Source: Anaeromyxobacter terrae
GTDB lineage: Bacteria > Myxococcota > Myxococcia > Myxococcales > Anaeromyxobacteraceae
Direction of reading: 5' to 3'
NCBI RefSeq assembly: GCF_022690685.1
Contig: NZ_JALCYY010000043.1
Span: 1 to 46,693 of the forward strand
Length of the DNA stretch: 46,693 bases
Under the pieces are notes generated by a model, which saw nothing but the letters and a program-made list of their open reading frames with translations, had not been told where the DNA came from and ran no database searches. The position numbers and the translations under genes are program-made. Of this stretch, positions 35,605-44,980 are shown in pieces (the stretch's first letter is position 1; each line of letters begins with the position of its first letter).

Positions 35605-36185
35605 CCGTCCGGCTCGCCACCGAGCACCCGCGCGGGAGCGCCGCCGCGCGCCGCCTCCGCGCCCGCGCCGCCGCCTACCTCGCCGCGCTCGGCCGGGATG
35701 AGGCGGAGCTCTCGGTCCTGATCGTCACCGATCGGCGCATCCGGACCCTCAACCGCGAGTGGCGCGGGAAGGACGCGGCGACGGACGTGCTCTCGTTCCC
35801 GCTGAGCGAGCCGCCGGGGAATGGGCCGCTCCTGGGCGACGTGGTAATCTCGCTCGACACCGCCGCCCGGAGGGCGCGCCAGGAGCGGCGGGAGGTCGGG
35901 GCGGAGCTCGATCGCTACCTCGCACACGGGCTCCTTCACCTGCTCGGCTACGACCACGAGCGGCCCGCCGACGCGAGGCGGATGGCGCGCAAGGAGGCGG
36001 AGCTCGCGCGCGCCGAGGGGCTCGTCGGCGCGGCGCTCCGGGAGGGCGGCCGGCCCGCGCAGGGCGGCCGGGAGACCGAGACGAAATGGACCCGTTCGCC
36101 GACATCGATCTCGACTCCGAGTCGGTCTGGCTCGACGGCGCGTGGTACACGCGCGAGGACCTCGCGCGCCGGCTCAAAGAGATGA
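35601..36185 (+). CDS. ybeY: Endoribonuclease YbeY with C-terminal extension
   Basis: 194-aa YbeY, the metal-dependent RNase for 16S rRNA 3'-end maturation and 70S quality control. The zinc motif is H109-G-L-L-H113-L-L-G-Y-D-H119, and the N-terminal REWRGKDAATDVLSFPL block is intact. The GTG at 35601 overlaps the previous stop. The normal family end is near residue 150-160. Here the frame continues about 40 residues in a Ser/Thr/Arg-rich tail that overlaps the next gene by 100 nt. The tail reads like out-of-frame sequence of that gene, so either a long overlap or a lost stop is possible. Confidence 0.87.
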   Translation: MTVRLATEHPRGSAAARRLRARAAAYLAALGRDEAELSVLIVTDRRIRTLNREWRGKDAATDVLSFPLSEPPGNGPLLGDVVISLDTAARRARQERREVGAELDRYLAHGLLHLLGYDHERPADARRMARKEAELARAEGLVGAALREGGRPAQGGRETETKWTRSPTSISTPSRSGSTARGTRARTSRAGSKR

Positions 36186-36454
36186 TCGAGGCGGGCGACT
36201 TCCGCGTCTCCCGTCCGAGCCAGGCGCTCGAGCGGCTGGAGGCGGCGCTCGCGCAGGCGCGCATCGTCACCGTGCGCATGCCGGCCGACCTCGCGGACGC
36301 GGTCGGCGCCACCGCCACGCGGCTCGGCCGCCCGGTCGGTCACCTCGTGCGCGAGGCGGTCGCCTACTACCTCGCCGCCGCGGCCGCGTACGGCGCCGGT
36401 CAGGCCGAGCCCGCCTCCGGGGACCCGCCCGCGGCCGCCGAGCGGCGGCGCTAG
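36086..36454 (+). CDS. Small ribbon-helix-helix protein
   Basis: 122-aa protein starting MDPFADIDLDSESVWLDG. The N-terminal half is helical and acidic. Residues 68-104 (IVTVRMPADLADAVGATATRLGRPVGHLVREAVAYYL) match a CopG/Arc-type ribbon-helix-helix: a strand followed by two amphipathic helices. The last 18 residues are Ala/Pro-rich. It begins inside ybeY, 100 nt before that frame closes. Many genomes carry corC/ybeX between ybeY and lnt; here this small gene takes that place. It may be a DNA-binding regulator, target unknown. No toxin partner is beside it. Confidence 0.6.
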   Translation: MDPFADIDLDSESVWLDGAWYTREDLARRLKEMIEAGDFRVSRPSQALERLEAALAQARIVTVRMPADLADAVGATATRLGRPVGHLVREAVAYYLAAAAAYGAGQAEPASGDPPAAAERRR

Positions 36455-36515
36455 GTACACGAGTTGCGCCGCGGGCCGCGGCGCGCCAAGACAATCCCCG
36501 ATCGCACGGATCCCG

Positions 36516-38276
36516 ATGAAGCGCGCTCTCCCGTACCTCGCCGCGGTGGCCTCCGGCGCCGCCCTGGCGCTCGCCTTGCCGCTCGTCGTCCCGTTCCTCT
36601 CCATCCGGCAGGTGGATCCCGCGGGCTGGCTCGAGCCGGTGGCGTGGTTCGCGCTCGTGCCGGCCCTGCTCGCGCTCCGCGGGGCGCCCTCGGCGCGCTC
36701 GGCGGCCCTGCGCGGTCTCGTCGCCGGGCTCGGCTACTTCTACGTCGCCATCTACTGGGTCTCGAACGCGATGACCGAGTTCGGGGGGCTCTCCCTCGGG
36801 CTGTCGCTCGTCGCGCTCACGCTGCTCGTGCTCTACATGGCGGCCCACTGGGCGGCGGCCTTCGCCATCGCCTGGACGATCCGCGCGCGGCTCGGGTGGC
36901 CGCTCCACCGGCACCTCCCGCTCGTCTGGGCCGCGCTCGAGCTCTCGCGGAACTACCTCTTCTCGGGCTTCCCCTGGGCGGACCTCGGCTACACGCAGGT
37001 GCGGACGCTCCCGGTGGCGCAGCTCGCCGCGCTGGCGGGCGTCTACGCCATCGCCGCCCTCGTCGTGCTCGTGAACGCGGTGCTCGCCGAGGCCATCGCG
37101 GCCCGCCGCGAGGGGCGGCCGTCGCCGCGCAGGGCGCTCGCCGCGACGGCGGCCGTGCTCGCGCTGGTCGTGGCGCACGGCGAGCTGAGGCTCCGCCACG
37201 TCCGAGCCCGGATGGCCGAGGCGCCGAAGCTCACCGTCGGGGTCGTGCAGCCGAACGTGAACCAGTCGGTGAAGAACCGGGCGCGCGACAACCGGGACTA
37301 CATCCTCGACCGGCTCGTGCCGCTCACCGTCGAGGCGGACCGGCGCGGCGCTGATCTGGTCGCGTGGCCGGAGTCGTCCTACCCGATGTACCTCTCGCCC
37401 GGGGTGCGCTCGCTCGCGCTGCCCGGGTACGAGCTGCCGACCCTCTCTCGCGCGCACCTGCTCATGGGCGCCGCGACCATCGAGCGGCTGCGCGGCCCGG
37501 GCGGCGAGCGCGTCTCGCGCGTCGGCAACGTGAACCTGCTCCTCTCGCCCAGGCTCGAGGTCCTCGGCGGCTACCAGAAGCACCACCTCGTGCCCTTCGG
37601 CGAGTACGTGCCGCTCCAGGAGTGGCTGCCGTTCCTGAAGCAGATCGTGCCGAGCTTCGCGCCCTCGGCGCCGGGCGCCGAGCTCGCCGTCCTCGAGTTC
37701 CCCGCGCCCGCCGGGCAGGGGGCGCCGGATTCGCCGCCGGAGGGGCGCAGCGCCGGCGGGGCGCTGGGCCTCGTCGCGCCCGCGCGCGCGGCGGAGCCGG
37801 CCGAGCCGCGCGACTCCGTGCGCCTCGCGCCGATGATCTGCTTCGACGCGATCTTCCCCGAGATCAACGTCGCCTTCGCCCGCCAGCCGCTCGAGCCCGA
37901 GCTGCTCGTGAACTCCACGAACGACGCTTGGTACGGCTACTCCTCCGGGCCGTATCAGTTCCTCGCGATCGTCCGGATGCGGGCGATCGAGGCGGGCAAG
38001 GCCGTCGTGCGGCCCGCCTACGCGGGCGTCTCGGCGGTGCTCCTCCCGACCGGTGAGGTCGCCCCGGGCGCGCTGGAGATCGGCCCCGTCGACCTCGATC
38101 GCGCGCCCCAGCCCGACGAGCCGGCGCGGCTGCTGCTCGCCGAGGTCCCGCGCTTGCGCGGGCGCACCCCCTACACTACAGTCGGCGACCTCTTCGCCTA
38201 CGCGAGCGCGCTGTTCACCGCGGTGACGCTCGCGGCCGCGCTCCGCGCCGGCCGACGCCGCGCGGCGCGGACGTAG
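36516..38276 (+). CDS. lnt: Apolipoprotein N-acyltransferase
   Basis: 586-aa inner-membrane enzyme that adds the third acyl chain to lipoproteins. The first ~225 residues contain several membrane spans (with [24 protein letters not shown]). The nitrilase domain has the Glu in AWPESSYP, Lys in [16 protein letters not shown] and Cys in [11 protein letters not shown], the expected E-K-C triad. A Pro/Ala-rich insertion of about 40 residues lies between the Lys and Cys regions. A final TM is at the C-terminus. It acts on the lipoproteins encoded in this window, such as the 284-2605 product and LptE. prfB starts 22 bp later. Confidence 0.93.
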   Translation: MKRALPYLAAVASGAALALALPLVVPFLSIRQVDPAGWLEPVAWFALVPALLALRGAPSARSAALRGLVAGLGYFYVAIYWVSNAMTEFGGLSLGLSLVALTLLVLYMAAHWAAAFAIAWTIRARLGWPLHRHLPLVWAALELSRNYLFSGFPWADLGYTQVRTLPVAQLAALAGVYAIAALVVLVNAVLAEAIAARREGRPSPRRALAATAAVLALVVAHGELRLRHVRARMAEAPKLTVGVVQPNVNQSVKNRARDNRDYILDRLVPLTVEADRRGADLVAWPESSYPMYLSPGVRSLALPGYELPTLSRAHLLMGAATIERLRGPGGERVSRVGNVNLLLSPRLEVLGGYQKHHLVPFGEYVPLQEWLPFLKQIVPSFAPSAPGAELAVLEFPAPAGQGAPDSPPEGRSAGGALGLVAPARAAEPAEPRDSVRLAPMICFDAIFPEINVAFARQPLEPELLVNSTNDAWYGYSSGPYQFLAIVRMRAIEAGKAVVRPAYAGVSAVLLPTGEVAPGALEIGPVDLDRAPQPDEPARLLLAEVPRLRGRTPYTTVGDLFAYASALFTAVTLAAALRAGRRRAART

Positions 38277-38298
38277 CGAGACGCCCGAGGACCTCCCC

Positions 38299-39418
38299 AT
38301 GGCCGGACCGACGAACGAACGCATCGCGGAGCTCACGCGCCGCCTGGAGGCGCTCCGGGGGTCGCTTTGACGTCGACCGCAAGCAGCGGCGCGTCGAGGA
38401 GATCGCGAAGCTCTCCGAGGACGGCGCGTTCTGGGCCGACAACGCGAAGGCGCAGGCGCTCCTCAAGGAGAAGGCCCAGCTCGAGGCCGTGACGGGCGGC
38501 TACGGCCGCGTGCGCCGCGGGCTCGACGACGCGGAGGCGCTCGCGGAGCTCGCCGAGGAGGCGCGCGACGAGGCCACCCGCGCCGAGGCGGCGCAGCAGT
38601 GCGAGGTCGTCGCGAAGGACCTCGAGGCCCTCGAGTTCCAGCGGATGCTCTCCGGCGAGCACGACCGCGCCGGCGCGATCGTCGAGGTGAAGAGCGGCGC
38701 GGGCGGCGTCGAGGCCATGGACTGGGCCGCGATGCTGTACCGGATGTACATGCGCTACTGCGAGCGGCGGGGCTGGGCGGTCGAGCCCGCCGACCTCGTG
38801 GCGGGCGAGGAGGCCGGCATCTCGCAGGCGTCCTTCATCGCGCGCGGCGACTTCGCCTACGGCTTCATGAAGGCGGAGAAGGGCGTGCACCGGCTCGTCC
38901 GGATCAGCCCCTTCGACCAGGCCGCGCGCCGCCAGACGAGCTTCGCGGCGGTGGACGTGACGCCCGAGATCGAGGACGACATCGTCGTCGACATCAAGGA
39001 GGCCGACGTCCGCATCGACACCTACCGCTCCTCGGGCGCCGGCGGGCAGAAGGTCAACAAGACCGACTCGGCGGTCCGAATCACGCACATCCCGACCGGC
39101 CTCGTCGTCGCGGTCCAGAACGAGCGCTCGCAGCAGAAGAACCGCAGCGTCGCCTGGAAGATCCTGCGCGCGAAGCTCTACGACCTCGAGGAGAAGAAGC
39201 GCGCCGAGGCCCGCGACGCCGTCGAGGCCCAGAAGAAGGACATCGACTTCGGCTCGCAGATCCGCAGCTACGTCCTGCAGCCCTACCGGATGGTGAAGGA
39301 TCTCCGGACGGGCGTGGAGACGGGCAAGGTCGACGACGTGCTCGACGGCGACCTCGACGGCTTCATCCAGCCCTACCTGCTCGGCGTGCGCCGGACGGAT
39401 CGGCCGGTGGAGGATTAG
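38299..39418 (+). CDS. prfB: Peptide chain release factor 2 (programmed +1 frameshift)
   Basis: RF2, which releases peptides at UGA and UAA. It is read in two frames: ATG at 38299 through codon CTT (38365-38367), an in-frame TGA at 38368-38370, then a +1 shift to GAC at 38369, continuing to 39418 for about 372 aa. The GGQ motif that reaches the peptidyl centre is in [17 protein letters not shown], and the SPF stop-codon-recognition tripeptide in [12 protein letters not shown]. It ends the phoH-to-prfB run; a convergent PilZ gene follows. Confidence 0.95.
38356..38371 (+). promoter_or_regulatory. RF2 autoregulatory frameshift site
   Basis: CGGGGG, three bases, CTT TGA C reproduces the classical RF2 frameshift cassette: an internal Shine-Dalgarno at the right distance, a slippery CTT and a weak UGA-C stop. 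Low RF2 lets ribosomes slip +1 and make more RF2. Confidence 0.93.
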
Positions 39419-39440
39419 CGTCGGCGGTCGCGACCCGTCG

Positions 39441-40322
39441 CTACTGCGGTGAGTACACGATCGGCTGGCGCGCCAGCACGAACCGGTCGATCGCGTCGAC
39501 CGCCCAGCCCGGCAGGTTGAAGAGCTTCACGCCGCAGCCGGTGGGCTGGCGGCCGATGGTCGCGCTCTTCTCGCGCACGAACGCGACCTCGCCCTCGAGG
39601 TCGATCCGCCGTCCGTCGGCGAGGCCGAGCCGCACCTGGAGGCGCGTGCCGGCCGGGGGCGGCATGGCGGTGGCGATGAAGACGCCGCCCGAGTCCACCC
39701 GCCGCGTCGGGCCGACGTAGAAGTTGTGCTCGGAGACGAGGCTCACCGTGACCTCGACCCGGGTCGGGACGGGGCGCGAACGCGGCTCGTCCACGAGCTC
39801 CTCGTCGATGAGCGCCATGAGGTCGACGGGGCTGCGCGGGCGCGGCGCGGCGAGCGGACCGCCGCCGTCGGCGAGCGAGTGCGCGGGCGCCGCCACGGGG
39901 CGCTGCGGGGCCGGGGGAGCCGCCACGGCGCCGGGCGGGACGACGCCGACGGTCCGCTCCACCACGACGAGCGGCCGCGAGAGCACCTCCGCGCGCGCCA
40001 GCGCGCGCTCGGCTCCGGCGACCGCCGCGAGCGGCTCGACCACCTCGCGTGAGGGCGCGACCATCACGACGCGCACCCCGACCTTGGCGGCGTTCGCCGC
40101 GGTCGTGAGCGCGGGCCCCCAGCTCCCGTCGGGCGCGGCGGGCAGGAGCAGCACGAGCACGTGCGGCGCGACCGCGCGCACGATCGCCTCCAGCTCGGCG
40201 GGGCCGGGCATGCAGTGGATCGCGTAGCCCGCCCGCTCGAGGTGCAGGTGGAGTGCGATCGAGACGTCTGCGTCCGAGCCGACCACGAGGACGCGCGACG
40301 CCGCTGGCGCGGCGAGGGTCAC
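39441..40322 (-). CDS. Receiver-like/PilZ protein downstream of pilT
   Basis: 293-aa protein with two domains. Residues 5-85 (SRVLVVGSDADVSIALHLHLERAGYAIH, then VRVVMVAP) fold like a response-regulator receiver, but the phospho-Asp position is replaced by a Leu-rich strand (HVLVLLLPA), so it is likely a pseudo-receiver. After an Ala/Pro linker, residues about 185-285 form a myxobacterial-type PilZ domain (VEVTVSLVSEHNFYVGPTRRVDSGGVF, GTRLQVRLGLADGRRIDLEGEVAFV). The RxxxR part of the c-di-GMP motif is weak. The GTG at 40322 overlaps the pilT stop by 4 nt. The pair suggests control of pilus retraction by a second messenger or partner protein. Confidence 0.72.
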   Translation of the reverse strand: MTLAAPAASRVLVVGSDADVSIALHLHLERAGYAIHCMPGPAELEAIVRAVAPHVLVLLLPAAPDGSWGPALTTAANAAKVGVRVVMVAPSREVVEPLAAVAGAERALARAEVLSRPLVVVERTVGVVPPGAVAAPPAPQRPVAAPAHSLADGGGPLAAPRPRSPVDLMALIDEELVDEPRSRPVPTRVEVTVSLVSEHNFYVGPTRRVDSGGVFIATAMPPPAGTRLQVRLGLADGRRIDLEGEVAFVREKSATIGRQPTGCGVKLFNLPGWAVDAIDRFVLARQPIVYSPQ

Positions 40323-41431
40323 GCGGTGCGGCCCCCCGTCTCCATCAGGATCCGCCGCTCCAGATCGGCGCGGTTCGTCGCGTTCGCGAGCGCGCTGTCG
40401 AGCGAGATGTGCTTCGACTCGTGCAACCGGTACAGGTACTGGTCGAAGCTGTTCATGCCGAGATCGGAGCCCGCGGTCTCCATGTAGGTCTTCAGCTCGG
40501 AGATCTTCGAGCGGTCGCGGATGAGCTCGCGGACGGTGCTCGTCGCGAGCAGCGCCTCCACCGCCGGGATGAGGCCAGCGGCGTCGGCGCGCATGAGGAG
40601 CCGCAGCGCCACCACCGCCTGGAGGTTGTCGGCGAGCCGGGCGCGCACCGTGTCCTGCTCCTCGGCGGGGAACAGCCCGACGAGCCGGTTCACCGCGCGC
40701 GGGACGTCGGGGGTGTGGAGGGAGGTGATGACGAGGTGGCCGGTCTCGGCGGCCTTGAGGCAGATGTCCGCCGCCTCCCGGTCGCGCAGCTCGCCCACCA
40801 TGATGATGTCGGGGTCCTGCCGGAGCGCCGCGCGCAGCGCGTCGGTGTAGCTCGCGGTGTCCGAGCCGACCTCGCGCTGGATGACGAGCCCCTTCCCGCC
40901 GGGGAAGATGAACTCGATCGGATCCTCTACCGTCACGACGTGGAGCCGCTCCTGCTGGATGATGTAGTTGATGAGCGCGGCGATCGTCGTCGACTTGCCG
41001 TTGCCAGTCGCCCCCGTGACGCACACGAGCCCGCGCCGCGCCTCCGCGATGGTGCGGACCACGGGCGGCAGGTTCAGGGTCTCGAAGTCGGGGATCTGGA
41101 AGGGGATGGTGCGCATCACCGCGCCCCAGCTCCCGCGCTGCTTGAAGATCGAGGCGCGGAAGCGGGAGACGCCCGGCAAGGAGTAGCTGCGGTCCACCTC
41201 GCGGAAGTCGAGCGGCGTGAACCCGGAGCCCGGCGCCCCCAGGACGAAGTTCGCGATCGCCTCGGTGTCGGAGTGGGTGAGGGGCGGGTACTTCGCGGCT
41301 AGCAGCTCGCCGAACACGCGGTACGTCGGCGGGTAGCCGACCTCGAAGTGGACGTCGCTCGCCTGCCGCTTCACCGCGAGCTGCAGGAACGAATGGAACA
41401 TCTCCTCGCTGAGCGGACCCTGGCCATCCAT
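40319..41431 (-). CDS. pilT: PilT-type twitching motility ATPase
   Basis: 370-aa secretion-superfamily hexameric ATPase that powers type IV pilus retraction. Walker A is GATGNGKST, the Asp-box region VVTVEDPIEF, Walker B IIMVGELRDREAADICLKAAETGH and the His-box ITSLHTPDV. A PilT-specific helix, STVRELIRDRSKISEL, is near the C-terminus. The ATG at 41431 starts MDGQGPLSEEMFHSFLQLAV; the open frame further upstream is Arg/Ala-rich antisense sequence. It overlaps the PilZ gene and is divergent from the glycosyltransferase. Other pil genes are absent here. It could be PilT or the closely related PilU. Confidence 0.9.
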   Translation of the reverse strand: MDGQGPLSEEMFHSFLQLAVKRQASDVHFEVGYPPTYRVFGELLAAKYPPLTHSDTEAIANFVLGAPGSGFTPLDFREVDRSYSLPGVSRFRASIFKQRGSWGAVMRTIPFQIPDFETLNLPPVVRTIAEARRGLVCVTGATGNGKSTTIAALINYIIQQERLHVVTVEDPIEFIFPGGKGLVIQREVGSDTASYTDALRAALRQDPDIIMVGELRDREAADICLKAAETGHLVITSLHTPDVPRAVNRLVGLFPAEEQDTVRARLADNLQAVVALRLLMRADAAGLIPAVEALLATSTVRELIRDRSKISELKTYMETAGSDLGMNSFDQYLYRLHESKHISLDSALANATNRADLERRILMETGGRTA

Positions 41432-41661
41432 GGCCGGCGAGTCTACCCGCGCGGCGGGCGAGCGGCCAATCGCGCGCACGCGGGAACGTCTCGGGGGAAC
41501 GATGTCGTCCGGGCGCCTACGCCGGCGCCGCGCGGCGCCGCGCGCACCCCGCCGCGAGAGCGCCGGGCGTCCGCGGGACGCGCGTGAGGGCAGGCCCGCG
41601 CCCGGCGCGCGCCGCCTCGCGTGCGTGGCCCCGGCGCAGGCCACGGCCTACCGTGTAGGAG

Positions 41662-42735
41662 GTGCGCATCGCGATCGTGTCGACCCCGTTCGTCCCCGTT
41701 CCTCCCCCGGCGTACGGCGGGACGGAGCTCGTCGTCCACGCGCTCTCCCGCGCCCTCGCCCGCGCGGGGCACGACATCACCGTCTTCGCGACCGGCGACT
41801 CGACGGCCCGCGGCGTCCGCGCGCTGTACGAGCGGGCGGTCTGGCCGCCCGATCCCTACGCCGAGCTCCTCCACTGTCGCTTCGCCGCGCAGGAGATCGC
41901 GGCGGGCGGCTACGACGTCGTGCACGCGAACGTCCCCGCGATGCTCGCCTTCGCCGACGAGCTGCGCCCGCCGATGGTCTACACCCTGCACCACGCGCTC
42001 GTGCCCACCCTGGCGCGCTTCTACGAGCGCGTCGACGGCGTGCGCCTGGTCGCCATCTCCTCACGGCAGGCGGAGCTCGCGCGGCCCACGCCGCACGACG
42101 TCGTCCACCACGGGCTCGATCCGGAGCTGTATCCGGTCGCCGGCACGGGCGGCGGCGGGGCGTTCTTCCTCGGGCGGCTCTCCTGGTGCAAGGCGCCCGA
42201 GCTCGCGATCTCGGCGGCCGCACGCGCCGGCGTCCCGATCACCGTGGCCGGCGCCATTCACGACGACGCCGCGCCGGAGGGGTGGCGCGAGGGCGTGCTC
42301 GCCCCCGCGCTCCGCGAGCCTCACGTGAGCTGGGTACACGAGGCCGATCTCGCGACGAAGCGCCGCCTCTTCGCGACCTCGCGCGCGCTGCTCGTGCCGC
42401 TGCGCTGGGAGGAGCCGTTCGGGCTCGTGATGATCGAGGCCGCGCTCGCCGGTTGCCCGGTCATCGCGTCGCCCCTCGGCGCAGCGCCGGAGATCGTCGA
42501 GGACGGCAAGACCGGGTTCCTGGTCCGCGGGGAGCGCGAGATGGCCGCGGCGCTGCGGCGGGCCGGCGCGCTCGACCGCCGGGCCATCCAGGCCCGCGCG
42601 CGGCGACGGTTCGGGGCGGACCGGATGGCGGCCGGCTATCTCTCCGTGTATCGCGCCGCGATCGCCGAGCGCATGCGCACGCGGCTCGGCGCGGCGCCCG
42701 GGGCGGAGGACGGATGGACGACGCTCGCGCAGTGA
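41662..42735 (+). CDS. GT4-family glycosyltransferase
   Basis: 357-aa retaining glycosyltransferase of the GT-B fold. The N-terminal VSTPFVPVPPPAYGGTELVV is typical of GT4 enzymes. The C-terminal donor-binding part has FFLGRLSWCKAPELAI, then EPFGLVMIEAALAGCPVIASPLGAAPEIVEDGKTGFLV with the E-x7-E motif. AGGAGG (41657-41662) overlaps the GTG start itself, so the true start is unclear; an ATC at 41668 would sit at proper spacing and a GTG at 41680 is further on. It overlaps the next gene by 22 nt, so both probably act in one sugar pathway. Substrate unknown. Confidence 0.85.
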   Translation: MRIAIVSTPFVPVPPPAYGGTELVVHALSRALARAGHDITVFATGDSTARGVRALYERAVWPPDPYAELLHCRFAAQEIAAGGYDVVHANVPAMLAFADELRPPMVYTLHHALVPTLARFYERVDGVRLVAISSRQAELARPTPHDVVHHGLDPELYPVAGTGGGGAFFLGRLSWCKAPELAISAAARAGVPITVAGAIHDDAAPEGWREGVLAPALREPHVSWVHEADLATKRRLFATSRALLVPLRWEEPFGLVMIEAALAGCPVIASPLGAAPEIVEDGKTGFLVRGEREMAAALRRAGALDRRAIQARARRRFGADRMAAGYLSVYRAAIAERMRTRLGAAPGAEDGWTTLAQ

Positions 42736-44969
42736 GCCTCGCGCGACCGGAGGACCTGCTCGGCTACTCGGATCCCTCGACCCAGCCCGAGGCCACCGGG
42801 GTCGACAAGCTCGTCCTGAAGCGCGGAAACCTCTTCCTCGTCGCGAACCGGCTCGGTGACGTCGCCCCGGCGGGCGCGCGGGATCTCGGGCTCTTCCTCA
42901 CCGACACGCGCCACCTGTCCTCGTGGAAGCTCTCGGTGAAGGGGGGGCCGCCGCTCTGCCTGTCGTCGCAGGTGTCGCCCGAGTACGTCGCCCAGATCGA
43001 CTTCACCGTCACGAGCCTGCACGAGGGGGATCTGCTCGGGCGCGAGCCGGTGAACTACGTCCACCTGCGGCGCGATCAGATCATCGACGACGTCTTCGTC
43101 GAGCGGATCGTCCTCACGAACTTCCTCGACCGCCCGATCTCCTTCTGGCTCGAGATGGCGTGGGCGGCGGACTTCGCGGACGTCTTCGAGATCCGCGGCG
43201 CGCAGCGGGCGGCGCGGGGCACCTACGAGGTGCCGCGCGTCGAGAAGGACCGCGCCATCCTGCGCTACGACGGGCGCGACGGGCGCGGGTACGCGACGGA
43301 GATCCGCCTCGAGGGGCTGCGCGCGGACGGGCCGGCGCGGCTCTCGCGCATGGGCGGCCGCGGCGCGCGCGTGGACCTCCACCTCGATCCCGCCGGCAAG
43401 GTCGAGCTGTCGTTCGTCGTCGCCGCCGGGATCGAGCGCGGCCCGGCGGCCGGCCGGAGGGGGCGCGACGAGGACCGCGAGGTGCCCCGCGGCCCATCCG
43501 CGTCGTTCGACGCGCGCGCTCACGCGACGCGCGAGGCCTACGACGCCTGGGGGCGCGGCGCGACGCACTTCCGCTCGTCGAACGACCTGTTCGACCTCGC
43601 GCTCCACCACGCCGTCGCCGATCTGAAGGCGCTGCGCGTCTATCACTTCGGCGAGCCGGTCATCTCGGCGGGGATCCCCTGGTATACCTGCCCGTTCGGC
43701 CGGGACGCGCTCATCACCGGCTACGAGGCGATGCTCGCCGCGCCGGAGGTGGCCCGCGACGCGCTCCGCTTCCTCGCTCGGCTCCAGGGCACGGTCGACG
43801 ATCCGGAGCGCGACGAGGAGCCGGGGAAGATCCCCCACGAGATCCGGTTCGGCGAGATGGCGTCGGCGGGCGAGGTGCCGCACTCACCGTACTACGGCTC
43901 GGCCGACGCGACCCCGCTCTTCCTGGTCGTGCTCGACGAGTACGACCGCTGGACGGGAGACCGCGCCACGGTGGAGTCACTCCTGCCCGCCGCCGAGCGC
44001 GCGCTCGGGTGGCTCGACCGCGCCGCCGCTCCTGCCCGCGGCGGGCTCGTGACGTACGCGCGCCGCACGCCGAAGGGGCTGCGCAACCAGGGCTGGAAGG
44101 ACAGCCACGACGGCGTGCCCTTCGCGGACGGCCGCCCTGCGGAGCCGCCGATCGCGCTCGTGGAGGTGCAGGGCTACGCCGTGGACGCGCGCCGCCGGAT
44201 GGGCGAGCTCTACCGGCGCCTCGGCCGCGACGCGGACGCAGAGCGGCTCCTCGCCGCGGCCAGGGCGCACGCGGAGGCGATCGAGGAGCGCTTCTGGATG
44301 GAGCAGGCGGGCACCTACGCGATCGCCCTCGATCGCGAAGGGCGCCAGGTGGACGCGGTGACCTCGAACCCCGGCCACCTCCTCTTCTCCGGCGCGGCGG
44401 CGCCGGACCGGGCGCGGCGCGTCGCCGCCTCGCTGCTCGACGAGCGCATGTGGAGCGGGTGGGGGATCCGCACGCTCGGCGCGGGGCAGGCCGCCTACAA
44501 CCCGCTGAGCTACCACAACGGCACCGTCTGGCCGCACGACAACGCGCTCTGCGCGATGGGAATGAGCGCCTACGGCGAGGTGGAGCGCGCCGGGGAGGTG
44601 CTGACCGGGCTCTGGCAGGCGGCGCAACACTTCCGGCTGCTCCGGTTCCCGGAGCTCTTCTGCGGCCTCGGACGCGACGGCGGCCGCTTCCCGGTGCACT
44701 ACCCCGTCGCCTGCTCGCCGCAGGCGTGGTCGTCGGCCGCGTGGTTCCTCCTCGTGCGCGCGGTGCTGGGGCTCCACCCGGACGCGCACGCCCACACGCT
44801 CCACGTCCGGTTCCCGTGGCTCCCGCCCTGGCTCGACGAGCTCACGCTCGAGGGCGTGCGGGTGGGCGCCGCCCGCGCGACGCTGCGCTTCCTGCGCGGG
44901 CCGAAGTCGGCCTACGCAGAGGTGGTCGACGTGGAGGGTGGGCCGCTGCGCGTGCGCATCGAGGTGTGA
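42714..44969 (+). CDS. Amylo-alpha-1,6-glucosidase / glycogen-debranching-type glycosidase
   Basis: 751-aa protein. The N-terminal part (about 15-235: LVLKRGNLFLVANRLGDVAPAG, GLFLTDTRHLSSWKL) matches the bacterial/archaeal glycogen debranching enzyme N-terminal domain. The catalytic (alpha/alpha)6 part has YTCPFGRDALITGYEA, NQGWKDSHDGVPFADG, VEVQGYAVDA and YHNGTVWPHDNALCAMGM, with acidic residues fitting GH15/GH63-like hydrolases. It probably acts on glycogen or a related alpha-glucan or disaccharide. The ATG at 42714 lies inside the glycosyltransferase gene. A strong hairpin follows 12 bp after the stop. Its exact linkage specificity cannot be told. Confidence 0.83.
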   Translation: MDDARAVSLARPEDLLGYSDPSTQPEATGVDKLVLKRGNLFLVANRLGDVAPAGARDLGLFLTDTRHLSSWKLSVKGGPPLCLSSQVSPEYVAQIDFTVTSLHEGDLLGREPVNYVHLRRDQIIDDVFVERIVLTNFLDRPISFWLEMAWAADFADVFEIRGAQRAARGTYEVPRVEKDRAILRYDGRDGRGYATEIRLEGLRADGPARLSRMGGRGARVDLHLDPAGKVELSFVVAAGIERGPAAGRRGRDEDREVPRGPSASFDARAHATREAYDAWGRGATHFRSSNDLFDLALHHAVADLKALRVYHFGEPVISAGIPWYTCPFGRDALITGYEAMLAAPEVARDALRFLARLQGTVDDPERDEEPGKIPHEIRFGEMASAGEVPHSPYYGSADATPLFLVVLDEYDRWTGDRATVESLLPAAERALGWLDRAAAPARGGLVTYARRTPKGLRNQGWKDSHDGVPFADGRPAEPPIALVEVQGYAVDARRRMGELYRRLGRDADAERLLAAARAHAEAIEERFWMEQAGTYAIALDREGRQVDAVTSNPGHLLFSGAAAPDRARRVAASLLDERMWSGWGIRTLGAGQAAYNPLSYHNGTVWPHDNALCAMGMSAYGEVERAGEVLTGLWQAAQHFRLLRFPELFCGLGRDGGRFPVHYPVACSPQAWSSAAWFLLVRAVLGLHPDAHAHTLHVRFPWLPPWLDELTLEGVRVGAARATLRFLRGPKSAYAEVVDVEGGPLRVRIEV

Positions 44970-44980
44970 TGGTGCCCGTC

